Assembly: GCF_000237925.1 (NCBI RefSeq)
Contig: NC_031498.1
Location: 29,816,923-29,880,922 of the forward strand
Origin: Schistosoma mansoni
Taxonomy: Eukaryota > Platyhelminthes > Trematoda > Strigeidida > Schistosomatidae
Length of the DNA: 64,000 nt
Direction: 5' to 3'
Positions 1 to 11,041 of this stretch are shown here, piece after piece. The notes under the pieces are model-generated. The model searched no databases and was not told where the DNA came from. It saw nothing but the letters and a program-made list of their open reading frames with translations. Each line of letters begins with the position of its first letter. The first letter of the stretch is position 1. A program made the translations under genes and the position numbers.

Positions 1-111
1 AGATAAAATTAGAGAAATAAATCTTAATTATGTGACTGATTGATATTCTTAATAGTAAGAAACATGGTGATAATATATCTCCGTTTGTTTTAAAAAAATA
101 GGATTATGGAT

Positions 112-415
112 ATCCTTACTCACGCCTGTGACCCCTCATGGAAGAGCATAGGCGACCTACAAACATTCTCCATCCAACTCTGTCCTGAGCAATCATTGCC
201 AGTTGCTATTCATCTTTATCATGTCTACTTCCAATTATCAACGTAGTGGGTTCTTTGATTTTCCTCTTTTTGGTTTCCCTTTAGGATTACAGGTAAGCGC
301 TTGCCACGTGATGCAGTTTGATGACTTCCCTAATGTATGTTCTATCCACTTCCAATGTCTTTTCTTAATATCCCCATCATCTAGAAGTTGGTCTGTACTC
401 TCCCATTATTGTTAA
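112..415 (-). mobile_element. LINE A-family (RTE-like) 3' fragment
   Basis: The reverse strand encodes a decayed version of the C-terminal tail of the LINE A protein, the stretch that in the complete copy ends [12 protein letters not shown]. Only the last 300 bp are present, as expected of a 5'-truncated LINE insertion, and frames are broken. Confidence 0.75.
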
Positions 416-477
416 TTACCATTCCTATGACAAACTATCTAATTTTACTCACAAAGTAAATGGGATAACATATACTA

Positions 478-651
478 TTGGAACTCAGTGGCTGAGTGGA
501 TAATGTGATGGCGTTTGAAGCGAAAGGTACTGGGTTCGAGTCCCAGAGTGAACATCAACTCTGAGATGCAGGTACATCCAGCTGACAAGTTCCAAATAGG
601 ACGAAACGCGCCTCCTGGATTCCACTGCTAGCCACTACCCATCTTTGCTTA
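478..651 (+). repeat. SINE A (hammerhead satellite unit), 5'-truncated
   Basis: A tRNA-like head with box A (GGCTGAGTGG) and box B (GGTTCGAGTCC) is followed by a hammerhead-type segment and the family end CCATCTTTGCTTA. The ribozyme core reads CTGACAA instead of CTGACGA, so this copy has lost the conserved core G and is probably inactive. Confidence 0.85.
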
Positions 652-911
652 CAAAACCTTTTATGAGTTTGATTACGTTTTGAATAGTTAATTAAACTTC
701 ACAAACTAAAGTATATCAAACATTTGTTATGTAATTAATTATTATTCATGATTTTAGGTTGTATATAACTGATGAGAAGCCATGAAATTTTGATGGAGTT
801 TTGTTCTCTGAGCTGGATGGATTGGTCGTGGAGGTTTCATCGTCCTTCTGAAAGATATCATCAGCACAAACTTGGGGATTCATTTTGTCCTATAAACCTT
901 GTTATTCTTGT

Positions 912-1192
912 TTCTGTGAGATAGGAACTCATTGAAGACAATTGCTGAACGGTTTCTCAACATCGTGGATTGGTTGGAGTTAGACATAAACACCATCGGA
1001 TGCCGGCCGGCTCAGTGGTCTATCGATTAAGTGCTCTGGCGCGAGACTTGTAGGTTCTGGGTTCGAATCTCGCTAGGCGAGATGGTGGGTGCGCACTGTT
1101 GAGGGGTCCCACATTAGGACGAAACGGCCGTCAACTGCTTCCAGGTATTCCATGGTGGTCTAGCTTCAACTGATTCATGATCTCAACCATTG
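912..1192 (+). repeat. SINE B unit
   Basis: It contains the family B leader (gacattaacaccgttggatg-like), a tRNA-like head GGCTCAGTGGTCTATCG with box B GGTTCGAATCTC, a hammerhead-like segment (GGACGAAACGGCCGTC) and the family tail. The core reads TTGAGGG and is degenerate. Confidence 0.8.
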
Positions 1193-1504
1193 TTTATTAT
1201 TAGTTAAAATCAGTCCAATTTAGTAATACTTATTAGTTCACCGATATTTCAGTATTCCGATGTTTAAGACTGACTAGGTTAGTATTGATTATAGTTCAGT
1301 ATTTCTTTCAAATGTGACTTTGTTGGATTTTATAGTTAATGTTATGGACCGACCTTATTCAGATAGCCCATGTAAATAGGGAAACACTTGACTGCTATTT
1401 CATTCCAGAGTACTGGACTTCTCAGACGTGCGCATCCATCATCTTACTGGAGATAGAACGTATGACTTTCAGGTTAGGCACTAGCTTCATATTTACTTAC
1501 AGAA

Positions 1505-1826
1505 TCAATTACCAGATACAGATTTGCAAAATCGTTTGCAATAGCGAAGGTGTATCCACTCTTTGTGTCCTACCAAATTCTAATCTTCTGAATTCTTCAT
1601 GTCTCTATCTTTTTTCTCTTTTCAAATTTACTTCATTGGGTTATACTCCTTCAATAACATCTTCAAAACCTAATCTTTCATACAATGCTTGTACTCTTAC
1701 TACTTCTACCACTGTGGGATTTGAATCGACAATTACATCTCTGTGTTAATGTTGTGGTATGGTAACTCGAACTGATGTGTGTACGTACTTACGAAGTTCT
1801 ACGTTGTGACTGACTGAATTGACTTT
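1505..1826 (+). mobile_element. LINE C-related (family D) 3' end fragment
   Basis: It matches, in opposite orientation, the repeats at 11429-11677 and 59437-60530. Its last 90 bp resemble the 3' end of LINE C (tatggcaact...acgttgtgactgactga) and end in a GACT-type tandem repeat. It is 5'-truncated and has little coding capacity. Confidence 0.65.
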
Positions 1827-2296
1827 AAGTCACACTCTAGGTATGAAGACTATTCATACTACCCAGTTAACCATATCAACATGATACTTGAAAAGCTTCA
1901 TACTAGGAAAAAACTACTATCCAGTAAACTCTGGTTTTCACTGAATCTACAATTGCTGTTATTCGGTGATGTACACCATCTATAAATCAAACTGATCATT
2001 ACATAATTTCATAATCATACATAATTCCATCTTTGCTTACCATGCTTGTGAATTAAGGCTATATCGAGGCAATACGCACAGTATGCACATACGACAATTA
2101 GAGACTGATCAGTTGCAGTCCTAAACATCAATGAGAAGATTCAAACAAACAATACTAAGTGAATTTGAACTTCACCACATTGCACAAGCAAGTGGCTATC
2201 AGAACTTGGTGGCCGAGTGGATAACGCGATGGCGTTTGAAGCGAAAGGTACTAGGTTCGAGTCCCAGAGTGAACATCATCTCTGAGATGCAGGTAC

Positions 2297-2341
2297 ATTC
2301 AGCTGACGAGTCCCAAATAGGACGAAACGCGTGTCCTGGAT
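2297..2341 (+). ncRNA. Hammerhead ribozyme motif (family A)
   Basis: The core CTGACGA is at 2303-2309, helix II is GTCC/GGAC around CAAATA, and GAAA follows at 2323-2326. Predicted cleavage is between 2335 and 2336, after GTC. Helix I is ATTCAG (2297-2302) with CTGGAT (2336-2341). All core nucleotides are present. This matches the layout of the hammerhead known from schistosome satellite DNA. Helix III is minimal (ACGCGTGT, two pairs plus a tetraloop in cis). Confidence 0.85.
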
Positions 2342-2367
2342 TCCACTACTAGCTTTTATCCATCTTT

Positions 2368-2599
2368 CACAATTGATTGATCAATGTCATGCGTGTCAAG
2401 TCCTCCTTAGTGCTGATCGAATGCTATTGATCAAGTTACAATGTGGCTACAAGTCTAGGCGGCTCGACATTCGATCAGCACTAAGGAGGGCTTGACACGC
2501 ATGACATTGATCACCACCCAGTGATCAATCAATTGTGATTACATCTCAGTCCTACAGGAGGTCGGTCGCGGCCCTGTTGACCACCTCCAACCACCATAC
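2368..2599 (+). repeat. SINE C copy (lacks tRNA-like and ribozyme core) with TSD
   Basis: It shares its start (CACAA...TTGTGATTACATCTCAG), its middle (CAGGAGGTCGGTCGCGGCC) and its end (CTGTTGACCACCTCCAACCA) with the copy at 62648-62899. The tRNA-like and hammerhead core between GCGGCC and CTGTTG is absent. It is flanked by the 11-bp duplication TATCCATCTTT. Confidence 0.8.
2384..2507. repeat. 124-bp fold-back element inside SINE C
   Basis: Near-perfect 40-bp inverted arms (2384-2423 and 2468-2507, one mismatch) flank a 44-bp spacer. The SINE C copy at 62648 lacks this piece. The flanks repeat TGATCA (2378-2383 and 2508-2513), as a target-site duplication would, although TGATCA is itself palindromic and part of the host hairpin. 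No coding capacity; it looks like a MITE-type fold-back insertion. Confidence 0.6.
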
Positions 2600-2620
2600 T
2601 ATCCATCTTTGCTTACCATA

Positions 2621-3504
2621 ATAATTCTATCTTTCTTACAATAATGAGTTTTATAGTTTCAACCAGTATTATACATATAAAGATTAATTATCGGATTAAA
2701 ATTTATCATGTATATTTTCCAAATGATTGAATTATTAATTATGTGTTTATATCGACGTTCAAAATATTATCCTCCTTAACTAGGATTGTTACTATTCTTA
2801 AAAATAAACATGGATAATCAGGGAGAGGGGGAGAGAGAGCGAGAGAAAAACAAGAAAACACACAGATACATACTACTTATTTCTTAAAGCAAAAAAAAAC
2901 AACAACAACACAAAATGATCGAATCTTTTATCCACCACCTCTATCATCTTTGACTTACATCATAACTACTACTACTACTATTACTACCAATACTGCAGAA
3001 CTGTACCACCACACCACAACAACCATAACGATCGAAAGGGTGAAAAAAAACAACACTAAAAAACAATAATAATTCGGGTTATCATGTACAACTATTTAAG
3101 AAAAACAACTCATGTATCTATAGATCATATAAAAATACCAGCCACCTATGTTACATATATATAATAGACTCAGATCAAAGAGCTTAGAACGTAGGCGGAG
3201 CTGGTACTGATCCTTTTATCATCTCTCTTCTTTTCCCATGTGAAAGTTTTACATACACACAGTAATAATCGGATATTGAAGAACATAATACAAAGGCTTA
3301 TATTATTAGAGATCATATACATTGTCATGGTAACTAAACAAAAAAGATAAAAGGAGTGTTATTCACAGAGAGTAGAGCGTTCAAATAGAAAATTGTATTT
3401 TGTTTTTCCTTTTTATGATTAACATTTTTTGTGTGGGAAATCATGATCTAGTGACGGTCAGTCAGGTCGAGACTTAAACAGATAATACTGTTGACAGTTG
3501 ATAA
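2621..3504. other. No gene seen; low-complexity AT-rich DNA
   Basis: Contains GA-rich (2820-2850), A-rich/CAA (2890-2913) and ACT triplet (2964-2985) runs. No coding pattern or recognised repeat family. Confidence 0.6.
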
Positions 3505-3953
3505 TTTTTTGTCTTACTTACTTACTTATTTACTCACTCACTTACTCACTTACTTACTTACTTACTTACTCACTCACTCACTCACTCACTTACTTACTTA
3601 CTTACTCACTTACTTACGACTGTTACCCCTCGTCGAGGAGTACAGGCCACGCACGAGCATTCTCCATACAACTCTGTCCCGGGTAATCCTTTCCAGTAAT
3701 TTTCAGTTAACATTCATGCTTTTCATATCTGCTTCTATTTCCCAAAGTAATGTGTTCTTTAGCCTTCCACTTTTCCGCTTCCCTTCCGGATTCCAAGCTA
3801 GGGATTGAGTCGTGATGCACATTGGTGATTTCCTTAATGTATGTCCTATCCACTTCCAACGTCTTTTCCTAATTTCCTCTTCATCTGGAAGCTGGTTTGT
3901 CCTCTCTCATAAAACGCTGTTGCTGATAGTATCCGGCCAGTGAATGTTGAGTA
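3505..3953 (-). mobile_element. Older LINE A-family copy, 3' part (split by LINE A)
   Basis: Decayed C-terminal RTE sequence ends in a long tandem tail of TTAC/TCAC units (3507-3617; GTAA/GTGA on the sense strand). Its 5' continuation is at 7176-7290 on the far side of LINE A. The two pieces meet at the 16-bp duplicated target, so LINE A inserted into this copy. Confidence 0.82.
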
Positions 3954-3968
3954 TTTTGCGTAGACAAC

Positions 3969-6900
3969 TTACTTTCGCCTGTTACTCCCAATGGAGCATA
4001 GTCCGCCTACCAGCATTCTCCAACACACTCTGTCCTCCGCCTTCCTTTCTAGTTCTATCCAGTTCTTGTTCATTCTTCTCATGTCTGTCTTCACTTCTCG
4101 GCGTAATGTGTTCTTTGGTCTTCCTCTTCTCCTTTGACCTTCAGCATTCCATGTGAGGGCTTGTCCTGTGACACAATTAGGTGATTTCCTCAAAGTGTGC
4201 CCTATTCACTTCCAAGGCTTCTTCCTGATTTATTCCTCCACTGGAATCTGGTTTGTTGTCTCCCACAGTAGATTGTTGCTGATAGTGTCTGGCCATCGGA
4301 TCCCAAGTATCTTGTGTAGACAACTGTTAATAAACACTTGTATCTTCTGGATTCTGGCTTTCGTCGTTTTCCACGTCTCCGCCCCATACAGTAGAATTGT
4401 CTTCACATTTGTATTGAAAATTCTAACCTTGGTGTTGGTTGACAATTGTTTTGAGCTCCAGATGTTTTTCAGTTGTAAGTATGCTGCTCTTGCTTTGCCG
4501 ATCCTCGCCCTCACATCTGCATCTGATCCACCGTGTTCATCAATGATGCTGCCCAGATATGTAAAGGTTTCCACATCTTCCAAAGCTTCTCCGTCAAGTG
4601 TAATTTGATTAGTGTATATTGTATTGTATCGGAGAATCTTGCTTTTCTCTTTGTTTATATTGAGACTTACTGCTGCTGAGGCTGCTGCCACACTGGTCGT
4701 TTTCTACTGCATTTGTTGTTGCGTGTGTGATAGGAGAGCCAGATCATCCGCGAAGTCTAAATCGTCAAGCTGCATCCTGCCTGTCCACTGTATCCCGTGA
4801 TTTCCTCCAGATGTTGACGTCTTCATAATCCAGTCGATCACCAGGAGAAAGAGAAAGGGTGAGAGTAAGAAACCTTGTCTAACACCGGTCTTTACTTCAA
4901 ACGAGTCAGTGAGTTGTCCTCCGTGGACGATTTGGCAGTTTAGTCCATCATAGGAGTTCCGTATGATATTGACTATCTTTTCACGTACGCCGTAATGTCG
5001 AAGAAGCCTCCATAGTGTCGTCCTGTCCACGCTATCAAATGCTTTCTCGTAGTCGATGAAGTTGATGTAGAGTGATGAATTCCATTCGATTGATTGTTCC
5101 ACAATGATACGTAGAGTTGCGATTTGATCTGTGCACGATCTATCCTTACGAAATCCAGCTTGTTGATCTCGAAGTTGGGCGTCCACGGAATCCTTCATCC
5201 TGTTTAACAATACTCTGTTGAAGACTTTTCCTGGTATTGAGAGAAGAGTGATGTCTCTGTGGTTATCGCACTTGCTGAGATCGCCTTTCTTTGGTAACTT
5301 GATCAGAAGTCCTTTTTTCCAGTCTGTTGGTACTTGTTCTTCATCCCAAATCTTACTGAAGAGGATGTGGAGTATCTTGGCAGTTGCTGCTACATTTGCT
5401 TTCAGTGCCTCTGCCGGGATGTTGTCTGGTCCCGCTGCTTTGCCGCTCTTGATTTGTCTAATGGCCATGCTGATCTCTTCAATTGTTGGTGGGCCAATAT
5501 CGATTGGGAGGTCTGTGGGTGCTGCTTCGATGTTGGGTGGGTTCAGTGGAGCTGGTCGATTTAAGAGTTCTTTGAAGTGTTCTACCCACCTGTTTCGTTG
5601 TTCTTCAATGTCGGTGATTACTTTGCCTTCCTTGCTTTTCACTGGTCTTTCTGGTTGACGGTAATTTCCAGCAAGTTTCTTTGTTGTATCATACAGTTGT
5701 CTCATGTTTCCCTTTCCTGCAGCCTTTTCCGCTGTCATCGCTAAATCTTCCACATATTTACGTTTGTCGGTCCTGATGCTCCTCTTCACTTGCTTGTTTG
5801 CCTCTGTGTATTCGGCTTGTGCCTTGGCTTTTTCCGCTCTTGTTCGGCTGATATTGATTGCTACCTTCTTGTTCCTCCTTGCTTCAATTTTATCCAGTGT
5901 ACCAACAGTGATCCATTCCTTGTGATGGTGCTTCTTTTGGCCCAGAACCTCCTGACATGTTGAAACGATTGCCTCCTTGATACCTTTCCAGCTGCTCTCT
6001 ATGGTGGTTCCCTCTCCATTGAGTAGGTCATGAAAGGCCTCGAACCTGTTGCCGAGAGCTATGTTGAATTTGTTGAGTTTGTCAGCATCTCGAAGAAAGG
6101 CCGTATTAAACTTTTGTGATGTTGTCCGCACCGTTGTCCAGTGCTTCTTGAGTTTTAGTTTCATCTTGGTGACCAGCAAATGATGATCGGATGCTATATC
6201 AGCTCCTCTTCTGGTTCTCACATCCTCCATCGTCCTCCTGAACTTTTTGTTGATGCAGATATGGTCGATTTGATTTTGTGTAGTGTGATCCGGTGAAATC
6301 CAAGTGGCTTTGTGTATGTTTTTGTGTGGGGATATGGTGCCACCTATGACCAGTTTATTGAAGACACATAGGTTTGCAAATCTCTCACCATTTTCGTTCC
6401 TTTCTCCCAATACATGTTGTCCCATGACGTCTTCGTATCCAGTGTTGTCCTTTCCAACCTTGGCATTGAGATCTCCCATCAGAATGGTCAGGTCCTTGGT
6501 TGGGCACTTCTCGACGATCGACTGCAGCCTATCGTAGAGTTGGTCTTTAGCGTCTTCATCGTAGTCGTTGGTCGGCGCATAGCATTGGATGACGTTCATT
6601 GTAATGCCCTCTCTCTTTGTTTTGAAGGAGGCTTTGATGATCCTTGCTCCATGAGATTCCCATCCTATAAGTGCATTTTGTGCTTTTCTGGACAGCATCA
6701 ATGCAACTCCTTGTGTATGTGGGGCATTTTCTTCTTCATGACCGGAGTATAACAGAAGTTCTCCTGAAGACAGTCGTTGTTGTCCAACCTGCGTCCAATG
6801 CGTTTCACTGATTCCAAGCACCTCCAGGTTGTATTTTCTCATTTCTGCAGCAATTTGGAAGACTCTTCCGGTCTCCCACATTGTCCGGACATTCCATGTA

Positions 6901-6986
6901 CCTATACAAATTGTTGCTCTGGTTGTAAGAAGGTGCATCGGCCTCATGACTTCCGAAGGAACTCGGCTTTCATCATGAGACGTCAT
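3969..6986 (-). pseudogene. LINE A endonuclease-reverse transcriptase, three internal stops
   Basis: One frame of about 1005 codons runs the whole length. The N-terminal apurinic-like endonuclease shows GTWNVRTM, GISETHW, LMGDLNAKVG, NQIDHICI and SDHHLL. The central reverse transcriptase shows IKSGKAAGPDNIPAE, QAGFRKDRSCTDQI, NFIDYEKAFDSVDR, GVRQGFLLSPFLF and the catalytic FADD. The C-terminal region shows YGAETWKTTKARIQKIQVF and ends GSNRRK. Three in-frame stops interrupt it: TAG at 4704-4706 (where a relative at 41120 has GAG), TAA at 4230-4232 and TGA at 4206-4208. No frameshift is needed to read it through. The product would nick DNA and copy its own RNA at the target; this copy should not make a full protein. 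The start was taken at 6986, upstream of the endonuclease. Confidence 0.88.
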
Positions 6987-7159
6987 AACTATTCCTTCTA
7001 CTCCCAGGGCAGTTTGAATGGTTTGAATGATTTTTTCTGGTTAGCGTTTTTTTAGCGAGTTGGTTTTCTACGGGATGGGGTCGCTAACCCCATGCCCAAC
7101 CCTCCTCCTTTACCCGGGCTTGGGACCGGCAGCAACCCCCAGAGGAGCTACAGGCGGAG
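3970..7159 (-). mobile_element. LINE A: full-length RTE-type non-LTR retrotransposon
   Basis: A 3.19-kb element flanked by a perfect 16-bp target-site duplication TTTTGCGTAGACAACT (3954-3969 and 7160-7175). The 5' leader (about 170 bp) starts CTCCGCCTGTAGC on the sense strand. One long reading frame follows and its stop coincides with the 3' end, so there is almost no 3' UTR, as in RTE elements. Its protein resembles the RTE-type elements described in schistosomes (SR2/Perere-3 type); I cannot assign the exact family name. It is inserted in an older copy of the same family. Confidence 0.9.
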
Positions 7160-7175
7160 TTTTGCGTAGACAACT

Positions 7176-7290
7176 AACTGTTTATAAATACTTGTACCTT
7201 CTTGACGATGGATGTAGTAGTTCTCCACGTTTCAGCTCCGTACAGTAGGACTGTCTTGACGTCCGTCATTTACTAGCAAATAGTTCTACT
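7176..7290 (-). mobile_element. Older LINE A-family copy, 5' part of the split element
   Basis: On the minus strand it encodes a decayed version of the VKTVLLYGAETWRTT...VQVFINS region, directly continuing the piece at 3505-3953. Upstream of about 7290 the match fades, so the older copy was itself 5'-truncated. Confidence 0.75.
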
Positions 7291-8454
7291 GACCTTGCCA
7301 TTTAGTTCATTTCTATTAGACATTTCCGCCAAAGATGTTTTTCAGAAACCTTCATGACTCAACCAGATTTAACGATTTTCATTATGTCATCCTGTGAAGC
7401 TACAAATCTTCGCCTCAGTATATCAACTTGATTGGTAGCTCATCAGGGCATGACGTTGAAACTTAATCGTAAACAAACTTACTTTGCGTTTCTTGTTTTC
7501 TTTTAAAGTGTGCTGGAAACAATGTAAGTCAAACTAATGAAATATATCTGGTAGGTCATTGTTTTAAACAGCCCAGTTTAATGTGATCGTCAATGTACAC
7601 TGGTTCCTCAGTGACAAATTCTGTTTTGGATAGAAAGGTGAGCGGTGCTTTTACGATTAAATATAGGAAAATATCCAGTTACTTAAAGGTCAGCACAGTA
7701 TGTCGTACATTACACNNNNNNNNNNNNNNNNNNNNNNNNNNNNNNNNNNNNNNNNNNNNNNNNNNNNNNNNNNNNNNNNNNNNNNNNNNNNNNNNNNNNN
7801 NNNNNNNNNNNNNNNNNNNNNNNNNNNNNNNNNNNNNNNNNNNNNNNNNNNNNNNNNNNNNNNNNNNNNNNNNNNNNNNNNNNNNNNNNNNNNNNNNNNN
7901 NNNNNNNNNNNNNNNAGTAACAGGCGTAAGTACAAATGAAAAGTTATGGTATTCTGGGTTCTGACACTCTTAAAAGCCTGTTTTTCAAAGTGTCTTTCAC
8001 AACCCAACGAAGAATAACAAAGGAAAGTTACCTGGTAGTAAAATGCTACACGGATAATTCATTAACATATTTTACCTATTCATGTTGTATAGATCAGTAG
8101 TAGTCAGTTCACTACCTTATGTCTTGTTCATCAGTTGTTCCACAGTTATGAAAATAAACTCAATCTAGAGTACTCTTTTGTCAGTTAGTTAAATAATCCA
8201 TATATTTGAAAATGATTCGTTTAGTTAACTACTTATACTTCATCTAAGTAGTATTATTATTCTGGGTGTTAACGAAAGCTTCAGTTCACTTTAATTCACG
8301 GAAGTTCATCGAATACGAATAGCCACCAAATGCTTCGATCTGAGTCGAAAATTTTCATCATTTTTATGGTGATAATTTTCTTTTACATTCAGGTCCTACA
8401 AACTATTTAGAAATATTCATAGTTCAAGCCAAGAACTGATCTTATCTAGATCGT
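7291..8454. other. No gene seen; includes a scaffold gap
   Basis: Ordinary AT-rich sequence on both sides of the N run. Apparent reading frames here run through N and are not real. Confidence 0.6.
7716..7915. other. Scaffold gap, exactly 200 N
   Basis: The same fixed length is used at the two other gaps, so the true size is unknown. Confidence 0.95.
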
Positions 8455-8760
8455 CACTGCAAACCTAAAAGCACTGGACGACCATTTCATCATATTATGG
8501 AACTCGTTAGCAGTGCACGCCCGTGATTCCGTATCCGGAGACCGAACATCATTAGATGTCGGCTCTGTGTTCAACAGGGTAAGAGTTTCCTAGCTAGAAT
8601 GAGGGTCCTGGGTTCAGTCATTGGATGCGGGATCGTGAATGCGCACTATCAAAGAGCTGCATACGAAGATGAAATAGCCATCTATTACTCTCAGATTTTT
8701 GTGATTTTAAGTATGAAAATGCTAAAATCTCCACAAATTACCCTATACTAATAATTAGGA
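8455..8760. repeat. SINE B fold-back pair (degenerate)
   Basis: 8455-8545 reads as the minus orientation of the family B hammerhead region (aagcactggacgaccatttc). 8546-8760 reads as the plus orientation from the family leader through box B to the CTCCACAAA tail. The two meet head to head near 8546. Confidence 0.6.
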
Positions 8761-8984
8761 ATGGACATTCAAATAATTACTTGATGATTATAATTTCAGT
8801 ACTTTCTGTAATCAATGATGGTCTTAATGATTGATGAGTACTACCCTTGAAATCTATCACCTCAGGAAACTTATAATCATGCATATTTTGAATGATCAAA
8901 TTAATTTCTCGGTAATTTAAAAACAATGTTATCATGTTCACTTGATATTGTTTGCTGGTATCAATTACAGTCTTATACAACATT

Positions 8985-9155
8985 GGGAAGATACAAGCAA
9001 AGAGTACAAAGCGAATTAAACTTCACTCCACTGAACAAGCAAGTAGCTATCAGGACTCAGTAGCTAAACGGATAACACGATGACGTCTGTAGCGAACGGT
9101 ACTGGGTTTGAGTCCCAGAGTGAAAATCATCTCTGTGGTGCAGGTACATCCAGTA
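8985..9155 (+). repeat. SINE A, truncated at the ribozyme
   Basis: Family A leader and tRNA-like head (GGTTTGAGTCCCAGAGTG). It stops within helix I of the hammerhead (GTACATCCAG), where unrelated sequence and a CAT microsatellite follow. Confidence 0.75.
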
Positions 9156-9187
9156 GTAGAATTTTAGACAAAAAGAGAAACATCATG

Positions 9188-9191
9188 TCTT

Positions 9192-9283
<92 letters not shown>

Positions 9284-9314
9284 TCAGTCAGTCAGTCAGT
9301 CAGTCAGTCAGTCA
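9188..9314. repeat. Compound microsatellite (CAT)n(CAGT)n
   Basis: About 31 CAT triplets are followed by CAGT tetramers. The poly-His/Ser frame across it is an artefact of the repeat. Confidence 0.95.
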
Positions 9315-10134
9315 GCTGTCCCTACAGATACACTAAACACAACAAACAATTCTCAACAAGTACACTCATTGTATAATTGAAATGTAATGACAATTTGTAA
9401 GTAATATATTTTTGTCCATCAAAATTTTCTTTCCCCGCCCCCCCTCTCTCGCTTAGTTCTTTCTTATTTACGACAGGTGTCATTTTTTCCCAGTACAGTT
9501 TTTCCGAAAATTGGTAATGAATTTTGTACTACATCTTCAATATACATTGGAATACGTCAGTAGTATTATCAGTAGTATCAGTAATAATAATAATAGAAAA
9601 CGTCAAAATGGTCTAATATGTATCACTTTACAAATTGTTACATCCATTTCAAAATTGGCATATTGTCAAAAAAGTGTTTCTGTTTATTCAACTGAGATAG
9701 TTTGAATGAAAAGTCAATTTCCTTTATGTAAGTGTGTGTGTGTATATGTATTACTAAGTAAGAAAAGTAGTAAGTAACATTTTTTCATTTATCTAAAATA
9801 TTCTATGCTGAAGTTAATTTTCTTTCATGAATTGATATCTGTTCTAGGGCTTCTAAACATTAAGGAACATCATGAGGTGATTGAAATTAGTGGATGTTTA
9901 TTTCGTGCTCCTTCGTATTCATCAACAAGGTATACATATAGTATACATATATACATATATATACATGTAGTCTTGAAAGAATTGATATTCTCTATGAGAT
10001 TCAAACTTGTATCAACCAGTTCTACAGTTTGAGATCATACCACCTAGCTATTTGGGCCTTGGCAAACCTCCTATAGGACTTATTGAAATCTGAGAGCACT
10101 GAACAGACATTTCTTTGAATCATTTCCTAGTTAG
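9315..10134. other. No gene seen
   Basis: AT-rich with short GT and ATAC runs. Nothing recognised on either strand. Confidence 0.55.
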
Positions 10135-10258
10135 TGTTTTTTTTGAGCGAGTTAGTTTTCTACGGGATGGAATCGCCAACCCCATGTTCAACTCTCTTCC
10201 TTTATCAGGGATTGGGACCAGCAGTAGCCCCCGGAGGGGCTACAGGCGGAGGTTAAGG
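10135..10258 (-). mobile_element. Isolated LINE A 5' leader fragment
   Basis: Reverse complement of the LINE A 5' end (sense start CCTCCGCCTGTAGCCCCTCC). It closely matches 7035-7159 but has no coding part attached. Confidence 0.8.
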
Positions 10259-10544
10259 ATTACTCATTAACATAGAAGTATTTGAAGTAAATCATTATAT
10301 CCTAGTATAAAATAATATGAATGTACATAAATATGTACTAATTAGAAAGCTCACTAGAAAAACAGAATCATTTCAACAGATCATAGTACATGGTATGGTT
10401 TATAGTTAACATCAATGATTCATTATGTCAAATAATCTGTTAACTACATTACAACAGAAACCAAACTTTAAGAAGAAAACGGTCTGTTAAGTCTTCTGAA
10501 CTCTTCATCAATCACAAGAAACAATTTTAGAAAGTAGAGTTTCT

Positions 10545-11041
10545 GAATAGTATGAGTTGACCAACACCAAGATCAAAATTTTCAATACAAATGTGAAGAC
10601 AATTCTACTGTATGGGGCGGAGACGTGGAAAACGACGAAAGCCAGAATCCAGAAGATACAAGTGTTTATTAACAGTTGTCTACACAAGATACTTGGGATC
10701 CGATGGCCAGACACTATCAGCAACAATCTACTGTGGGAGACAACAAACCAGATTCCAGTGGAGGAATAAATCAGGAAGAAGCCTTGGAAGTGAATAGGGC
10801 ACACTTTGAGGAAATCACCTAATTGTGTCACAGGACAAGCCCTCACATGGAATGCTGAAGGTCAAAGGAGAAGAGGAAGACCAAAGAACACATTATGCCT
10901 AGAAACGGGAACAGATATGAGAAGAATGAACAAAAATTGGATAGAACTAGAAAGGAAGGCGGAGGACAGAGTGTGTTGGAGAATGCTGGTAGGCGGACTA
11001 TGCTCCATTGGGAGTAACAGACGTAAGTTAAGTAAGTAAAT
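10545..11041 (+). mobile_element. LINE A 3' end copy sharing the stops of LINE A
   Basis: The last 490 bp of a LINE A-family element, nearly identical to 3969-4440 in reverse complement. It ends with GTAA/TAAG tail units at 11025-11045. It carries the same TAA (after PVEE) and TGA seven codons later as LINE A, so these stops predate both insertions. Confidence 0.88.

Larger units (their letters stand above)
2027..2620 (+). repeat. SINE A unit, full length, split by a SINE C insertion
   Basis: A nearly complete family A unit (about 340 bp): leader CTTGTGAATTAAGGCTATA, tRNA-like head at about 2210-2272, then the hammerhead. It is interrupted at 2368-2599 by a SINE C copy. The 11-bp duplication TATCCATCTTT at 2357-2367 and 2600-2610 marks the insertion, and the family A end resumes after it. 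Confidence 0.88.

Noticed and set aside
3507-3617. CRISPR-like direct repeats
   Set aside because: TTAC/TCAC units are the tandem tail of an RTE LINE, with no unique spacers.
5218-5658. Plus-strand gene within LINE A
   Set aside because: It is the antisense shadow of the reverse transcriptase frame. Similar shadows over LINE B and C were also left out.
7035-7159. HDV-like ribozyme at the LINE A 5' end
   Set aside because: The start has a GGTCCC-like stretch, but I could not build the nested double pseudoknot. A descriptor search would be needed.
7593-7964. Reading frames over N runs (also 28754-29144 and 52100-52517)
   Set aside because: They exist only because N does not read as stop.
9080-9376. 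Poly-histidine protein
   Set aside because: The frame is a CAT microsatellite next to a SINE A fragment, with no support as a gene.
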